From assembly GCA_035456405.1 (NCBI GenBank), contig DATIDG010000083.1, forward strand, positions 1 to 64,000: 64,000 bases of DNA. The letters run 5' to 3'. The position numbers were made by a program, and so were the translations under genes. Numbering within the stretch: the stretch's first letter is position 1; every line of letters begins with the position of its first letter. Shown here one piece after another: positions 7,766 through 15,710 of this stretch. Under the pieces are notes generated by a model. It was not told where the DNA came from, made no database searches, and was given only the letters and a program-made list of their open reading frames with translations. The stretch is from JAGVSZ01 sp035456405 (lineage in GTDB: Bacteria; Pseudomonadota; Gammaproteobacteria; Burkholderiales; SG8-39).

Positions 7766-9409
7766 TTAGCGGAGCGTCCGCAGGTCGACGTCGGCGCTTC
7801 GCCACGCCGCACGGAAACGCTCGTCGACCTCGCGCGCCTCGTCAGCGCGGCCCTGCTTCGCGAGGGCCTGGGAGAGGCCGAAGAGCGACCAGCCGTTCTC
7901 CGGATAGCGCTGCAGGTCCTCGCGGTAGACGCGCTCGGCGTCTCGCACACGGGCCGCCTTTAGCAGGACGGCGCCGAACGCGTGGCGCGTGGGCGCGAGC
8001 CAAAGATGCGGCTCGTCGGCGGCGAGCCCGTCCTCGATCGCGACGGCCTCCTCGAGCAACTTCACCGCGGCGTGGATCTGCTGCTCGGCGAGCGCGAGCT
8101 CGGCGCGCAGCGTGAGGGACGCAATGCGCGCGAGGCTCGATGCGGGATTGATGTTCTTGACTCTCACATCCTTGAGCGTCGCGTCCGCGCTCGCCTTCTC
8201 GAGAGCGTCCAGCTCCTTGCGCGCTTCGCGCGGCTTTCCGGTGCGCACGAGCGCCACGCCGCGCGCGAAGTGCCAGGCCACGAGCGGATACGGCGCGTAG
8301 GTGTCGGGCGGCAGGGTCGCCTTGAGGATCTCCTCCCAGCGCCCGAACCGCACCAGCGCGTAGTACTCGAGCGCGAAGTAGTGCTGGAGGGTGCCTTCGC
8401 GCAGGATGGGCTGCGGGCCGCACGCGACCCGGTAGGTGGCGCGCGCGGCGTCGAGCGCGGCCCCGCTTCGGCCGGCCATGGCGGCGGAGGCCCACACGAA
8501 ATGATGGTTGTGCGCCGCGTAGCCGACGAGGTACTGCGTCTGTGCCTTTACCTGCGCGAGATAGCGTTCGTCGGCCGCGATCGCACGCTCCCCCGCGGCA
8601 GACGCCTCGGCGTACCGCCCGACGCGCATGTAGATGTGCGCCGGCATGTGCAGGAGATGCGCGGAGCCCGGCACGAGCGTTTCGAGCGTCGAGGCGCTGG
8701 GCAGGGCGCGCTCCGGCGTCGGCGACGATTCCATCAGGTGGATCCAGTAATGGTTCGCGCCGGGATGGTCGGGCGCGGCCTTGAGCGCCGCCGCGAGCAG
8801 CGCCTCGATCTCGGGTGTCCAGGGCTTGGGCGCGCCGTCCTTCTCCCACCAGTCGTAGGGATGAAGGTTGAGCTGCGCTTCCGCCGCGAGCGTCAGGATG
8901 TCGGCGTTACGCGGATTGCGCTTGGCGAGCGCGCGCATCTCCGCGGCATAACGCTCCTCGTCGACGACCCCGGGCTTCGGGTGGCGGGCGCGGAGGGCGG
9001 CGATCACGCCGCGGTGACGGGGCGACGCGTTGACCGACAGCGCCTCGGCCCGACGGACGACGGTCTGAACGCGCGCCACGTCGGCCTTGTGCATGTCGGC
9101 GTTCACGTTCGGGCCGAGCGACCTCGCGAGGCCCCAGAAGCAGATCCCGCACTTCGGGTCCTCGCGTGTGGCCGCCTCGAACGACCGCGCCGCCTCAGCG
9201 GTGTTGAACCCCCACGTGAGCACCATGCCCTGGTCGAAGTAGCGCTGCGTGAGCTTCGACGGCGAGCCGGTGGGATTCGTGTACGGGCCCATCCCGTCGA
9301 GCAGCGGCGCCGGCGGGCGCGAGTCCGCGTGCGCGGCAAGGGCAAGGGCGGCGGCCAGCACCAGGCAGCAGCGCGCGCGGAAGGCGATTTGTCGGTTTCG
9401 TGGCAGCAA
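7766..9409 (-). CDS. Exported TPR-repeat protein of unknown function
   Basis: 547 residues with a signal peptide (hydrophobic stretch CCLVLAAALALAAHA). Helical TPR-like repeats run through the protein, with the clearest units around GFNTAEAARSFEAATREDP, the MRVGRYAEASAAGERAI region and, near the C-terminus, FGAVLLKAARVRDAERVYRE and LFGLSQALAKQGRADEAREV. A central histidine-rich stretch (NHYWIHLMESS and HLLHMPAHIYMRVG) is conserved in a large family of periplasmic TPR proteins with no defined role. TPRs normally mediate protein-protein contacts. It lies 111 bases after the start of the divergently oriented-looking sulfur operon promoter region but is on the same strand and appears to be a separate unit. 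Confidence 0.8.
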   Translation of the reverse strand: MLPRNRQIAFRARCCLVLAAALALAAHADSRPPAPLLDGMGPYTNPTGSPSKLTQRYFDQGMVLTWGFNTAEAARSFEAATREDPKCGICFWGLARSLGPNVNADMHKADVARVQTVVRRAEALSVNASPRHRGVIAALRARHPKPGVVDEERYAAEMRALAKRNPRNADILTLAAEAQLNLHPYDWWEKDGAPKPWTPEIEALLAAALKAAPDHPGANHYWIHLMESSPTPERALPSASTLETLVPGSAHLLHMPAHIYMRVGRYAEASAAGERAIAADERYLAQVKAQTQYLVGYAAHNHHFVWASAAMAGRSGAALDAARATYRVACGPQPILREGTLQHYFALEYYALVRFGRWEEILKATLPPDTYAPYPLVAWHFARGVALVRTGKPREARKELDALEKASADATLKDVRVKNINPASSLARIASLTLRAELALAEQQIHAAVKLLEEAVAIEDGLAADEPHLWLAPTRHAFGAVLLKAARVRDAERVYREDLQRYPENGWSLFGLSQALAKQGRADEAREVDERFRAAWRSADVDLRTLR

Positions 9410-9527
9410 ACGAGCCGAAGGATAGCAGCCGGCTGCGGCGCGACGCGCGTGCGGCTTTCACGGATTGGCCCGCGCGGCTAGACTGTCGCCCCGCTTGAGC
9501 ACGCCCCTCCCGTCCGCAGGAGTCCCC

Positions 9528-10268
9528 ATGAAGTACGCAATCCTTTCAGCAGTCCTTGCCGTCACGCCGGCCGTCGCCGACGAAATCCGCGTGCTGAGCG
9601 GCGGCGCGGCACAGTCCCCCCTCAATGCGGCGCTGCCGGTGTTCGAGGCCAGGTCCGGTCACAAGGTGACGATAGCGTTCGCGCCCGCCGGCGTGATCGC
9701 GAAGCGCGTCGCCGCAGGCGAGGTTCACGATCTCCTCATCCTGCCGGACGAGAACATCGATGCGTACGAGAAGCAGGGCAAGGTCGTGCCGGGCAGCCGG
9801 GCGCCGCTCGGCAAGGTGGGCATCGGGGTCGCGGTGAACGAACGCGCGGCCGCGCCCGACATCTCGACACCCGAGGCGCTCAAGCAGGCGCTGCTCGCGG
9901 CGAAGTCGATCGTCTACATCGACCCGGCGCGCGGCACGAGCGGCAAGCACTTTGCCGGGGTCCTGCAGCAGCTCGGGATTGCCGAGCAGGTCAACGCCAA
10001 GGCGACGCTCGGCTCGGGCGGCTACGTCGTCGCGCCGGTGGGGAAGGGCGAGATCGAGCTGGGCGTCCACCAGATCACCGAGATCCTGCCGGTGCCGGGC
10101 GTCAAGCTCGTCGGGCCGCTGCCGCCCGCGCTGCAGAAGTGGACGACCTACACCGCGGTTGCGATGCCCGGGGCAAAGTCGCCCGAGGCGGCCCGCGCGC
10201 TGGTAGCGTTCCTCCGGAGCCCCGAGGTGATCGCGATCTTTGAGCCGAAGGGCTTTTCAGCGCCCTAG
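9528..10268 (+). CDS. ModA-like periplasmic substrate-binding protein
   Basis: 246 residues with a short signal peptide (MKYAILSAVLAVTPAVA) and the type II binding-protein pattern seen in molybdate-binding ModA: LSGGAAQSPLNAALPVFEARSG at the N-terminus, FAPAGVIAKRVAAGEVHDLLILP, and DPARGTSGKHFAGVLQQLG later. GCAGGAG precedes the ATG. There is no ModB permease or ModC ATPase beside it, so it is either an orphan binding protein or serves a transporter elsewhere. A molybdoenzyme is encoded about 2 kb away, which fits a molybdate role but does not prove it; related orphan proteins bind other oxyanions or organic acids. Confidence 0.8.
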   Translation: MKYAILSAVLAVTPAVADEIRVLSGGAAQSPLNAALPVFEARSGHKVTIAFAPAGVIAKRVAAGEVHDLLILPDENIDAYEKQGKVVPGSRAPLGKVGIGVAVNERAAAPDISTPEALKQALLAAKSIVYIDPARGTSGKHFAGVLQQLGIAEQVNAKATLGSGGYVVAPVGKGEIELGVHQITEILPVPGVKLVGPLPPALQKWTTYTAVAMPGAKSPEAARALVAFLRSPEVIAIFEPKGFSAP

Positions 10269-11263
10269 AACCCGATCCGCGCGCGCTTCGCCCCGCGCGC
10301 GTCCTGGATGTCGCGCTCCTCGACCTCGTGCCGCCCGTCGATCTTGGCGTTGCCGAACGCTCCGAGGATCGCGCGGCGCATCTCGCGCGGCCTCAGCGCG
10401 GCGACTTTGTCGAGCACCGCATCGCTCGGGTGCGCCGGGAACTGCTTTCCCCAGTCGTGCGCGTTGCGGATCTCGGCGTAGATCGCCTGCGCGATCTTCA
10501 TCGCCCCCGCCCGGTCCGGCGCGTCGATCTCGTAGACGTTCATCCGGTTGAGAATCGGGTCGGGGATGCGCGCGGCGTCGTTCGCGGTCGCGACCCAGAA
10601 CACGCCGGAGGCGTCGATCGGCAACTCGACGAACTCGTCGACGAAGGCCCTCGCCGTGTCGCGCTCGAGGAGCGAGTAGAGTGCGCCGAGCGGGTCGTAC
10701 TGCGCGTCCCCGCCGGCCTTGTCGATCTCGTCCACGCAGATCAGCGGGTTCGCATACTGCCCGTGCAGGAAGGTCTCGAAGACCTTGCCGGGCTTCGCGT
10801 TCTTCCACTGCGACGAGGAACCGGAGAGCACCCAGCCCGCGGTGAGCGAGCTCATCGACACGAACCCGAAGCCGGTGCCGAGGAGTTCGGAGATGCGGCG
10901 CGCGAAGTAAGTCTTGCCGATGCCCGGATCGCCGAGGAGCAGCATCGGCGTGATCTCGAGCGCGTCGACGGACGATGCGCAGAGCGCGATCTGCTTGCGG
11001 ATGTCCTCGAGCACCGCGCCGAAGTTGGGCAGCTCGTCGAAGAGGTGCTCCATCGCCGGCGGACCGCTCGGCTTCACGGTCAGGCGGGTCCCGCCGGCCT
11101 TGAGCATCTTCTCGTACGTGGACTTCAGGGCGTCGTTCGCGCCCTGGGGCAGCTCGGCGAGCGCGCGATCGACCGCGTCGACGTCGTAGACGTCCTTGAA
11201 CCCGGCGATCGGGATGTTCAACGGCCGTCGCGTCACCGCCGGGACGTTGGCAGTCGCAGGCAT
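10265..11263 (-). CDS. Lon-like AAA ATPase lacking a protease domain
   Basis: 332 residues. Start chosen at 11263, where AGGAGGT lies seven bases upstream; the open frame extends 42 codons further without a signal. The AAA core has Walker A GDPGIGKTY, Walker B LICVDEIDKA and a sensor-type VFWVATANDAARIP, in the style of the Lon ATPase (GxPGxGKT, xDEIDK). No Ser-Lys protease domain follows, and the N-terminal ~100 residues are not a Lon substrate domain. It could be a chaperone-like remodeller. Its stop codon and that of the convergent binding-protein gene share one CTAG tetranucleotide. Confidence 0.8.
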   Translation of the reverse strand: MPATANVPAVTRRPLNIPIAGFKDVYDVDAVDRALAELPQGANDALKSTYEKMLKAGGTRLTVKPSGPPAMEHLFDELPNFGAVLEDIRKQIALCASSVDALEITPMLLLGDPGIGKTYFARRISELLGTGFGFVSMSSLTAGWVLSGSSSQWKNAKPGKVFETFLHGQYANPLICVDEIDKAGGDAQYDPLGALYSLLERDTARAFVDEFVELPIDASGVFWVATANDAARIPDPILNRMNVYEIDAPDRAGAMKIAQAIYAEIRNAHDWGKQFPAHPSDAVLDKVAALRPREMRRAILGAFGNAKIDGRHEVEERDIQDARGAKRARIGF

Positions 11264-11336
11264 GGTCGGCACCTCCTGGTTCGCTTCTTCCCGAGTCGAG
11301 CGGATACCGCCGAACCTGACACGCGGCGCCGCGCCC

Positions 11337-11350
11337 GTCAACGCGTTAAC
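11337..11350. promoter_or_regulatory. Near-perfect 14-bp palindrome GTCAACGCGTTAAC
   Basis: An inverted repeat matching at 12 of 14 positions (GTYAACGCGTTRAC), 74 bases upstream of the minus-strand AAA ATPase start. In that orientation it contains TTGACG, so it may overlap a -35 element and could be an operator. There is no matching copy elsewhere that I noticed, and no identified regulator. Confidence 0.25.
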
Positions 11351-11565
11351 AAGCATCAAACGCGCCCGGACCGCTGTGCGACGGCTCAAACGTCACAACA
11401 AGAGCAGTTTCACGCGACAAACTCGTAATGCACGCCGCATTGGCAGCCGCCCCCGGGGTCCGCTGATCACCCCGCCGCGGTGCAGTTTTTCGCCCCCAAT
11501 GCCCGCGAGAGGGGCGGGGAACGGGGACTTGCCAGCCCCCCGGGAGCCGTGCTTGAATCCCGCGC

Positions 11566-11625
11566 ATGCGTCGCGAGTTCTTCTTTTTCCGGTTCTTTTA
11601 TCCCGGCCGCCGGCGGAGGGACTGA
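11566..11625 (+). CDS. Phenylalanine-rich leader peptide of the DAHP synthase gene
   Basis: A 19-codon ORF reading MRREFFFFRFFYPGRRRRD. Codons 5-12 are FFFFRFFY, six phenylalanines and one tyrosine in eight codons, in a genome region where such a run is otherwise absent. It lies 85 bases before the DAHP synthase gene and is followed by an intrinsic terminator. This is the classical layout of ribosome-mediated attenuation as in the pheA and pheST leaders of enteric bacteria. A complementary strand for an antiterminator lies between the Phe codons and the stop. Weak point: no clear ribosome-binding site precedes the ATG. A possible promoter (TTGCCA at 11529, TTGAAT at 11553) would make the leader nearly leaderless. 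Confidence 0.6.
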   Translation: MRREFFFFRFFYPGRRRRD

Positions 11626-11650
11626 GCTAGGCTCACGCGACACCCACCCG

Positions 11651-11686
11651 AAAAACCGCCAGCGCCGACCCGCCTGGCGGTTTTTT
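11651..11686 (+). terminator. Intrinsic terminator in the DAHP synthase leader (attenuator)
   Basis: Stem AAAAACCGCCAG (11651-11662) pairs with CTGGCGGTTTTT (11674-11685) around an 11-base loop, and six T residues follow the G/C core. It sits between a Phe-rich leader ORF and the DAHP synthase start, 24 bases away. The left arm (11656-11664) can pair instead with 11608-11616 (eight of nine positions), which would break the terminator. That upstream segment lies downstream of the Phe codons but would be covered by a ribosome at the leader stop. The predicted outcome is read-through when charged tRNA(Phe) is scarce and termination when it is plentiful. Confidence 0.65.
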
Positions 11687-11710
11687 GTTTTCGAGACGAG
11701 GCAGAACGCC

Positions 11711-12856
11711 ATGACCGCCCACCAAGACGCCTTCCCGCCGCAAGTGCCGGCGGACCGCACCTCCCTCACCGACGACGAGCGGATCGGCAACATCGTCCCG
11801 TTGCCGCCGCCCGAGCACCTGATCCGGTTCTTCCCGATCCAGGGCACTCCGGTGGAGGGCCTGGTCGCCGCGACCCGTAGGCACGTGAAGCAGATCCTGC
11901 ACGGCCGGAACGACCGGCTGCTGGTCGTGATCGGGCCGTGCTCGATCCACGACCCCGATGCCGCGGTCGATTACGCGCGCCGCCTGTCGGAGGTGCGCAG
12001 GCGGCTCGCCGGCGATCTCGAGGTCGTGATGCGGGTCTACTTCGAGAAGCCGCGCACCACGGTCGGCTGGAAAGGCCTGATCAACGACCCGTACCTGAAC
12101 GGCAGCTTCCGAATCAACGAGGGCCTGCGCATCGCGCGCGATCTGCTGGTGCGCATCAACCAGACCGGGGTGCCGGCCGGATCCGAGTTCCTGGACGTGA
12201 TCTCGCCGCAGTACATCGGTGACCTGATCAGCTGGGGCGCGATCGGCGCCCGCACCACGGAGTCGCAGGTGCACCGCGAGCTCGCCTCGGGCCTGTCCGC
12301 GCCGGTCGGCTTCAAGAACGGCACCGACGGCAACGTGAAGATCGCATGCGATGCGATCCTCGCCGCCAAGCAGCACCATCATTTCCTGTCGGTCCACAAG
12401 AACGGCCAGGTCGCGATCGTCGAGACGCGCGGCAACGACGACTGCCACATCATCCTCCGCGGCGGGACTGCGCCCAACTACGACGCAGCGAGCGTCGCCG
12501 CGGCATGCAAGGCGCTCGCGGGGGCGGGGCTGCCCGAGCGGCTGATGATCGATCTCTCGCACGCCAATGCGGCCAAGCAGTACAAGCGCCAGATCGACGT
12601 CGCCGCCGACGTCGGCGCGCAGCTCGCCGCGGGCGAGCGCCACATTGTCGGCGTCATGGTCGAGTCGCACCTGAAGGAGGGACGCCAGGACCTCGTGGCG
12701 GGCCAGCTGCTCGAGTACGGCAAGAGCATCACCGATCCGTGCATCGGCTGGGAGGACTCGGTGGCCCTGCTCGATGGCCTCGCCGACGCCGTCCGCCGCC
12801 GGCGTGCCGCGCGGAAGAGCGGCCAGCGGATGGAAGCGGCGGAGCGCGGGCATTGA
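11711..12856 (+). CDS. aroG: 3-deoxy-7-phosphoheptulonate synthase, class I (DAHP synthase)
   Basis: 381 residues. Condenses phosphoenolpyruvate with erythrose 4-phosphate, the first step of the shikimate pathway to Phe, Tyr and Trp. Class I (AroG/AroF/AroH) signatures are clear: LLVVIGPCSIHDP, MRVYFEKPRTTVGWKGLINDP, GARTTESQVHRELASGLS, VGFKNGTDGN, ILRGGTAPNYD, and the C-terminal IVGVMVESHLKEGRQ. Which aromatic amino acid inhibits the enzyme cannot be read reliably, but the Phe-rich leader upstream points to phenylalanine control at the level of transcription. The next gene begins within its stop codon (ATTGA), suggesting co-translation. The symbol denotes the family; aroF is equally possible. 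Confidence 0.93.
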   Translation: MTAHQDAFPPQVPADRTSLTDDERIGNIVPLPPPEHLIRFFPIQGTPVEGLVAATRRHVKQILHGRNDRLLVVIGPCSIHDPDAAVDYARRLSEVRRRLAGDLEVVMRVYFEKPRTTVGWKGLINDPYLNGSFRINEGLRIARDLLVRINQTGVPAGSEFLDVISPQYIGDLISWGAIGARTTESQVHRELASGLSAPVGFKNGTDGNVKIACDAILAAKQHHHFLSVHKNGQVAIVETRGNDDCHIILRGGTAPNYDAASVAAACKALAGAGLPERLMIDLSHANAAKQYKRQIDVAADVGAQLAAGERHIVGVMVESHLKEGRQDLVAGQLLEYGKSITDPCIGWEDSVALLDGLADAVRRRRAARKSGQRMEAAERGH

Positions 12857-14454
12857 GCGACGCGGCGGTCCTCCGCCGCAGTTTCCGGACGGCGCTCGCG
12901 GCCGTCCTTGCCTTCCGCCTCTGGCTCGCCTGGTGGCTGCCGCTCACCGGCGACGAGGCCTACTTTGTCACCTATGCGCGCGCACCGGACCTCGGGTTCT
13001 ACGATCACCCGCCGCTGGTCGGCTGGATCCTAGCCGCGGCGCTCCAGGTCTCGCAGTCGACGCTGGTGCTGAGGCTGCCGGCCGTCCTGCTGCCGCCGAT
13101 CGTCGCTGTGGGGATGGTCGCGGTCGTGCGCGCGCTCGCCCGCGAGGAGCCGGGCGCGGACCGCGTCGCCTACGCCGCCGCCCTCGCGTGGCTCCTCGTC
13201 CCCGTGCAGGTGGTGAACGTGCTGATCACCACCGACACGCCGCTCGTCTTCTTCTCGGTGGCGTCCATGGCGGCGTACGCACTCGCGGTGCGGCGCGATT
13301 CGCTGCCGCTCTACGCCGCGGCCGGTGCAGCGCTCGGACTCGCGTTCCTCTCGAAGTACTTCGCCGTCCTCGTCGGGTTTGCCTACGTCGCGTACGCCAT
13401 CGCGGCGACGCTCGTGCGCGACGGGTCCGGGCCGCGCGCGTGGCGCGGGCTGGCGGTCGTCGTCGCCACTGCGGCTCCGTTCGCGCTCGTCAACCTGTGG
13501 TGGAACTACGGCCATTGCTGGGCGAACGTCCTGTTCAACTTCTACAACCGGCACGGCGATGCCGGCTTGAGGTGGTGGCGGCCGCTCGCGTTCGTCGCCT
13601 TCGTGGTCTACGTCTCGAGCCCCATCCTGCTCTGGCAGCTCCTGCGGCAACGGGACGAGGTGCGCGCCGCGCTTGGGAAGCCCGAGCGGCGACTGCTGTG
13701 GATGCTCGCGGCCGCGCCGCTCGCGGTGTTCGCGCTGATCGCGCCGTTCCGCGACATCGGGCTGCACTGGCTGCTCTCGTTCATGCCGGCATTGTTCGCG
13801 GCCGGCGCGCTGGCGTTGGGGGCGGACCGGCTGCTCGCTTCGGTGAAGTTTCTCGCGGTTTTCTCGGCCGTCCATGTCGCGCTCGTCGCGACCGTCGCGG
13901 CGCTGCCGATCGAGACCTTCCAGCGCATGCGCCAGTACGACTCGATCGTGCAGGGCGCGAAGGCGGACGAGCTCTTCGCCCCGCTGAAGCCTTACGAGGG
14001 CAAGTACGCGTTTGCCGCCGACGGCTTCTCGTCCGCCGCAACGCTCTCCTACAACGCCGCCGTCGCCGGCTTCGTCGCGCAGCCGGAGGCGCGCGAGCCG
14101 TGGCGCCGCAACTACGTGTTCGTCCTCGGCTCGACGTCGCATCACGGCCGCCACGACGACATCCTGACCGACGTGCGCGGGCTCGACGGGCGCGACATCC
14201 TCGTCGTTCGCAAGCAGCCCGCCGACCGCGCAGCCTACGAGCGCTGGTTCCGGCGGGTCGACCTGCGCGAGGTGACCGTCCGGGGCGCGACCTTCCACCT
14301 CGTCCTCGGGCACGAGTTCCAGTACGCGGCGTACCGGGACAGCCTGCTCGCGGAAGTGCGCGACCGGTACTACCGGGCGCCGGCCTTCCTCCCGCGGGGC
14401 GGCTGCTACTTCTGCGAGCGCTACTTCAGTCTGGCATCCTGCCCGGCGCGCTGA
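12853..14454 (+). CDS. ArnT/PMT-like glycosyltransferase family 39 membrane protein
   Basis: 533 residues from a TTG that overlaps the DAHP synthase stop; no ATG lies near the N-terminus. The N-terminal region has the GT-C fold signature GDEAYFVTYARAPDLGFYDHPPLVGW, with an acidic residue in the first loop and the HPPL motif of ArnT-like enzymes, then about ten membrane segments. Family members move a sugar from a polyprenyl-phosphate donor onto lipid A or protein in the periplasm. The ~170-residue C-terminal part is soluble and ends with two Cys (GGCYFCERYFSL). Acceptor and sugar are unknown. Being translationally coupled to aroG is odd for a lipid-linked glycosyltransferase. Confidence 0.82.
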   Translation: MSDAAVLRRSFRTALAAVLAFRLWLAWWLPLTGDEAYFVTYARAPDLGFYDHPPLVGWILAAALQVSQSTLVLRLPAVLLPPIVAVGMVAVVRALAREEPGADRVAYAAALAWLLVPVQVVNVLITTDTPLVFFSVASMAAYALAVRRDSLPLYAAAGAALGLAFLSKYFAVLVGFAYVAYAIAATLVRDGSGPRAWRGLAVVVATAAPFALVNLWWNYGHCWANVLFNFYNRHGDAGLRWWRPLAFVAFVVYVSSPILLWQLLRQRDEVRAALGKPERRLLWMLAAAPLAVFALIAPFRDIGLHWLLSFMPALFAAGALALGADRLLASVKFLAVFSAVHVALVATVAALPIETFQRMRQYDSIVQGAKADELFAPLKPYEGKYAFAADGFSSAATLSYNAAVAGFVAQPEAREPWRRNYVFVLGSTSHHGRHDDILTDVRGLDGRDILVVRKQPADRAAYERWFRRVDLREVTVRGATFHLVLGHEFQYAAYRDSLLAEVRDRYYRAPAFLPRGGCYFCERYFSLASCPAR

Positions 14455-14550
14455 ATGCGGCGGCGCCGCACGCGGGAGACGCGCACGCGGGCGCCCGGGC
14501 TTTAGGCATAATTCCGTGGGTTCATTCAACGGCCGCACGCCGCCGACGCC

Positions 14551-15114
14551 ATGACCGAGATCGTCGAGAGCCAGCGCCTGCCGCAACTCGAGCACCTGGG
14601 CGATGCGACCCAGTACGCGACGCGCATCCACGGCATGGTCGGGTACGCGCCGCTCTTCGAGCAGTTCAGCCTGGCCGAGATCCGGCTCCTCGGGCACTTC
14701 ATGCAGGCGTTCCGCGCGCAGGCCGGCCAGGAGATCATCCGCGAGGGCGAAGCCGGCGACTTCATGATGCTCGTCATCGAGGGGCGGGTGGAGGTGTTCA
14801 AGCAGGACCGCTGGAACACCCCGCGCCTGATCGCGGTGATCGAGGAGGGCAAGACCCTTGGCGAGATGTCGATGATCGACGGCGAGCCCCGCTTCGCGAC
14901 CTGCGTCGCGGTGGAGCCGAGCCTGATCGCGGTGCTGTCGCGCGATGCCCTTGCGCTCATCATCCTCGAGCAGCCGATGCTGGGGGCGAAGATCCTCATG
15001 CAGCTCGCGGTGATGCTCTCCCAGCGCCTGCGCCAGACCAGCCTGCGGCTGGTCGAGTTCGTGGATAAGCAGCGCGAGCTTTCGGACCAGGTCCAGGGTC
15101 CGAGCTTCGTCTGA
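14551..15114 (+). CDS. Cyclic nucleotide-binding-domain protein without DNA-binding domain
   Basis: 187 residues. A Crp-type cNMP-binding beta-roll covers about residues 33-145 (PLFEQFSLAEIRLLGHFMQAF, GEAGDFMMLVIEGRVEVF, GKTLGEMSMIDGEPRFATCVA), with the phosphate-binding cassette-like GEMSMIDGEPRFA. The C-terminal ~40 residues form a helix (QLAVMLSQRLRQTSLRLVEF) but no helix-turn-helix follows, so it is not a standard Crp/Fnr activator. It probably senses a nucleotide and acts by protein contact. An A+T-richer stretch (TTTAGGCATAAT) about 45 bases upstream may hold its promoter. Confidence 0.82.
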   Translation: MTEIVESQRLPQLEHLGDATQYATRIHGMVGYAPLFEQFSLAEIRLLGHFMQAFRAQAGQEIIREGEAGDFMMLVIEGRVEVFKQDRWNTPRLIAVIEEGKTLGEMSMIDGEPRFATCVAVEPSLIAVLSRDALALIILEQPMLGAKILMQLAVMLSQRLRQTSLRLVEFVDKQRELSDQVQGPSFV

Positions 15115-15215
15115 ACGGGCGCCTGACGTTCCGCTGACGGTCACGGCGCGGAAACCCGGCTGCGGCCCTTCCGGCGTGTGGCAGAATAGTCGCCGCACCA
15201 CAGGAGGAGGAGACA

Positions 15216-15698
15216 ATGAAAATAAAGGCGCCCAAGGACTTCTGGGCCGGCCTGATGTTCATCGGCTTCGGGCTCGGGTTCATGATCGTGGCGCAGAACT
15301 ACGCGATGGGCACCGCGGTGCGCATGGGGCCGGCGTATTTCCCGACGGTTCTCGGCGGTCTCCTCGCGGTCATCGGGCTCGCGATCTTCGTCAAGTCGTT
15401 CGCGGTCAACGGGCCGCCGGTGCCGCGGTTCGTCCTGCGGCCGATGACGCTCATCCTCGTCGCGATCATCCTGTTCGGCGTGTTCCTCAAGCCGCTCGGC
15501 CTCATCGTCTCCGCTGCGATCCTGATCGGGCTCGGCGCCCTCGGCGGGCACGAGTTCAAGTCGAAGGAGGTCGGGATCCTGTATGCGGTCCTGGTCGTCT
15601 TCTCGGTGCTGGTCTTCGTCAAGGGGCTCGGGCTGCCGATCCCGACCTGTCCAGTGTTCCTGGACGACGCGTGCCGGCGCATCGGCATCGGCGTCTAG
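15216..15698 (+). CDS. tctB: Tripartite tricarboxylate transporter small membrane subunit TctB
   Basis: 160 residues with four predicted membrane segments (FWAGLMFIGFGLGFMI, GPAYFPTVLGGLLAVIGLAIF, RPMTLILVAIILFGVFL, VGILYAVLVVFSVLVF). The FWAGLMFIGFGLGFMIVAQNYAMGTA start and GPAYFP motif are the TctB (DUF1468) signature. It follows a strong AGGAGGAGGAGA ribosome-binding site and is 12 bases before tctA. TctABC systems use a periplasmic Bug-family protein to import carboxylates with an ion gradient. The binding protein is not adjacent here; one is encoded about 9 kb downstream. Confidence 0.9.
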   Translation: MKIKAPKDFWAGLMFIGFGLGFMIVAQNYAMGTAVRMGPAYFPTVLGGLLAVIGLAIFVKSFAVNGPPVPRFVLRPMTLILVAIILFGVFLKPLGLIVSAAILIGLGALGGHEFKSKEVGILYAVLVVFSVLVFVKGLGLPIPTCPVFLDDACRRIGIGV

Positions 15699-15710
15699 CG
15701 GAGCGGCGAC

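Noticed and set aside
13030..15216. A 728-codon minus-strand frame spanning the glycosyltransferase and cNMP-binding genes
   Set aside because: Crosses two good plus-strand genes and has no domain; composition-driven shadow frame.
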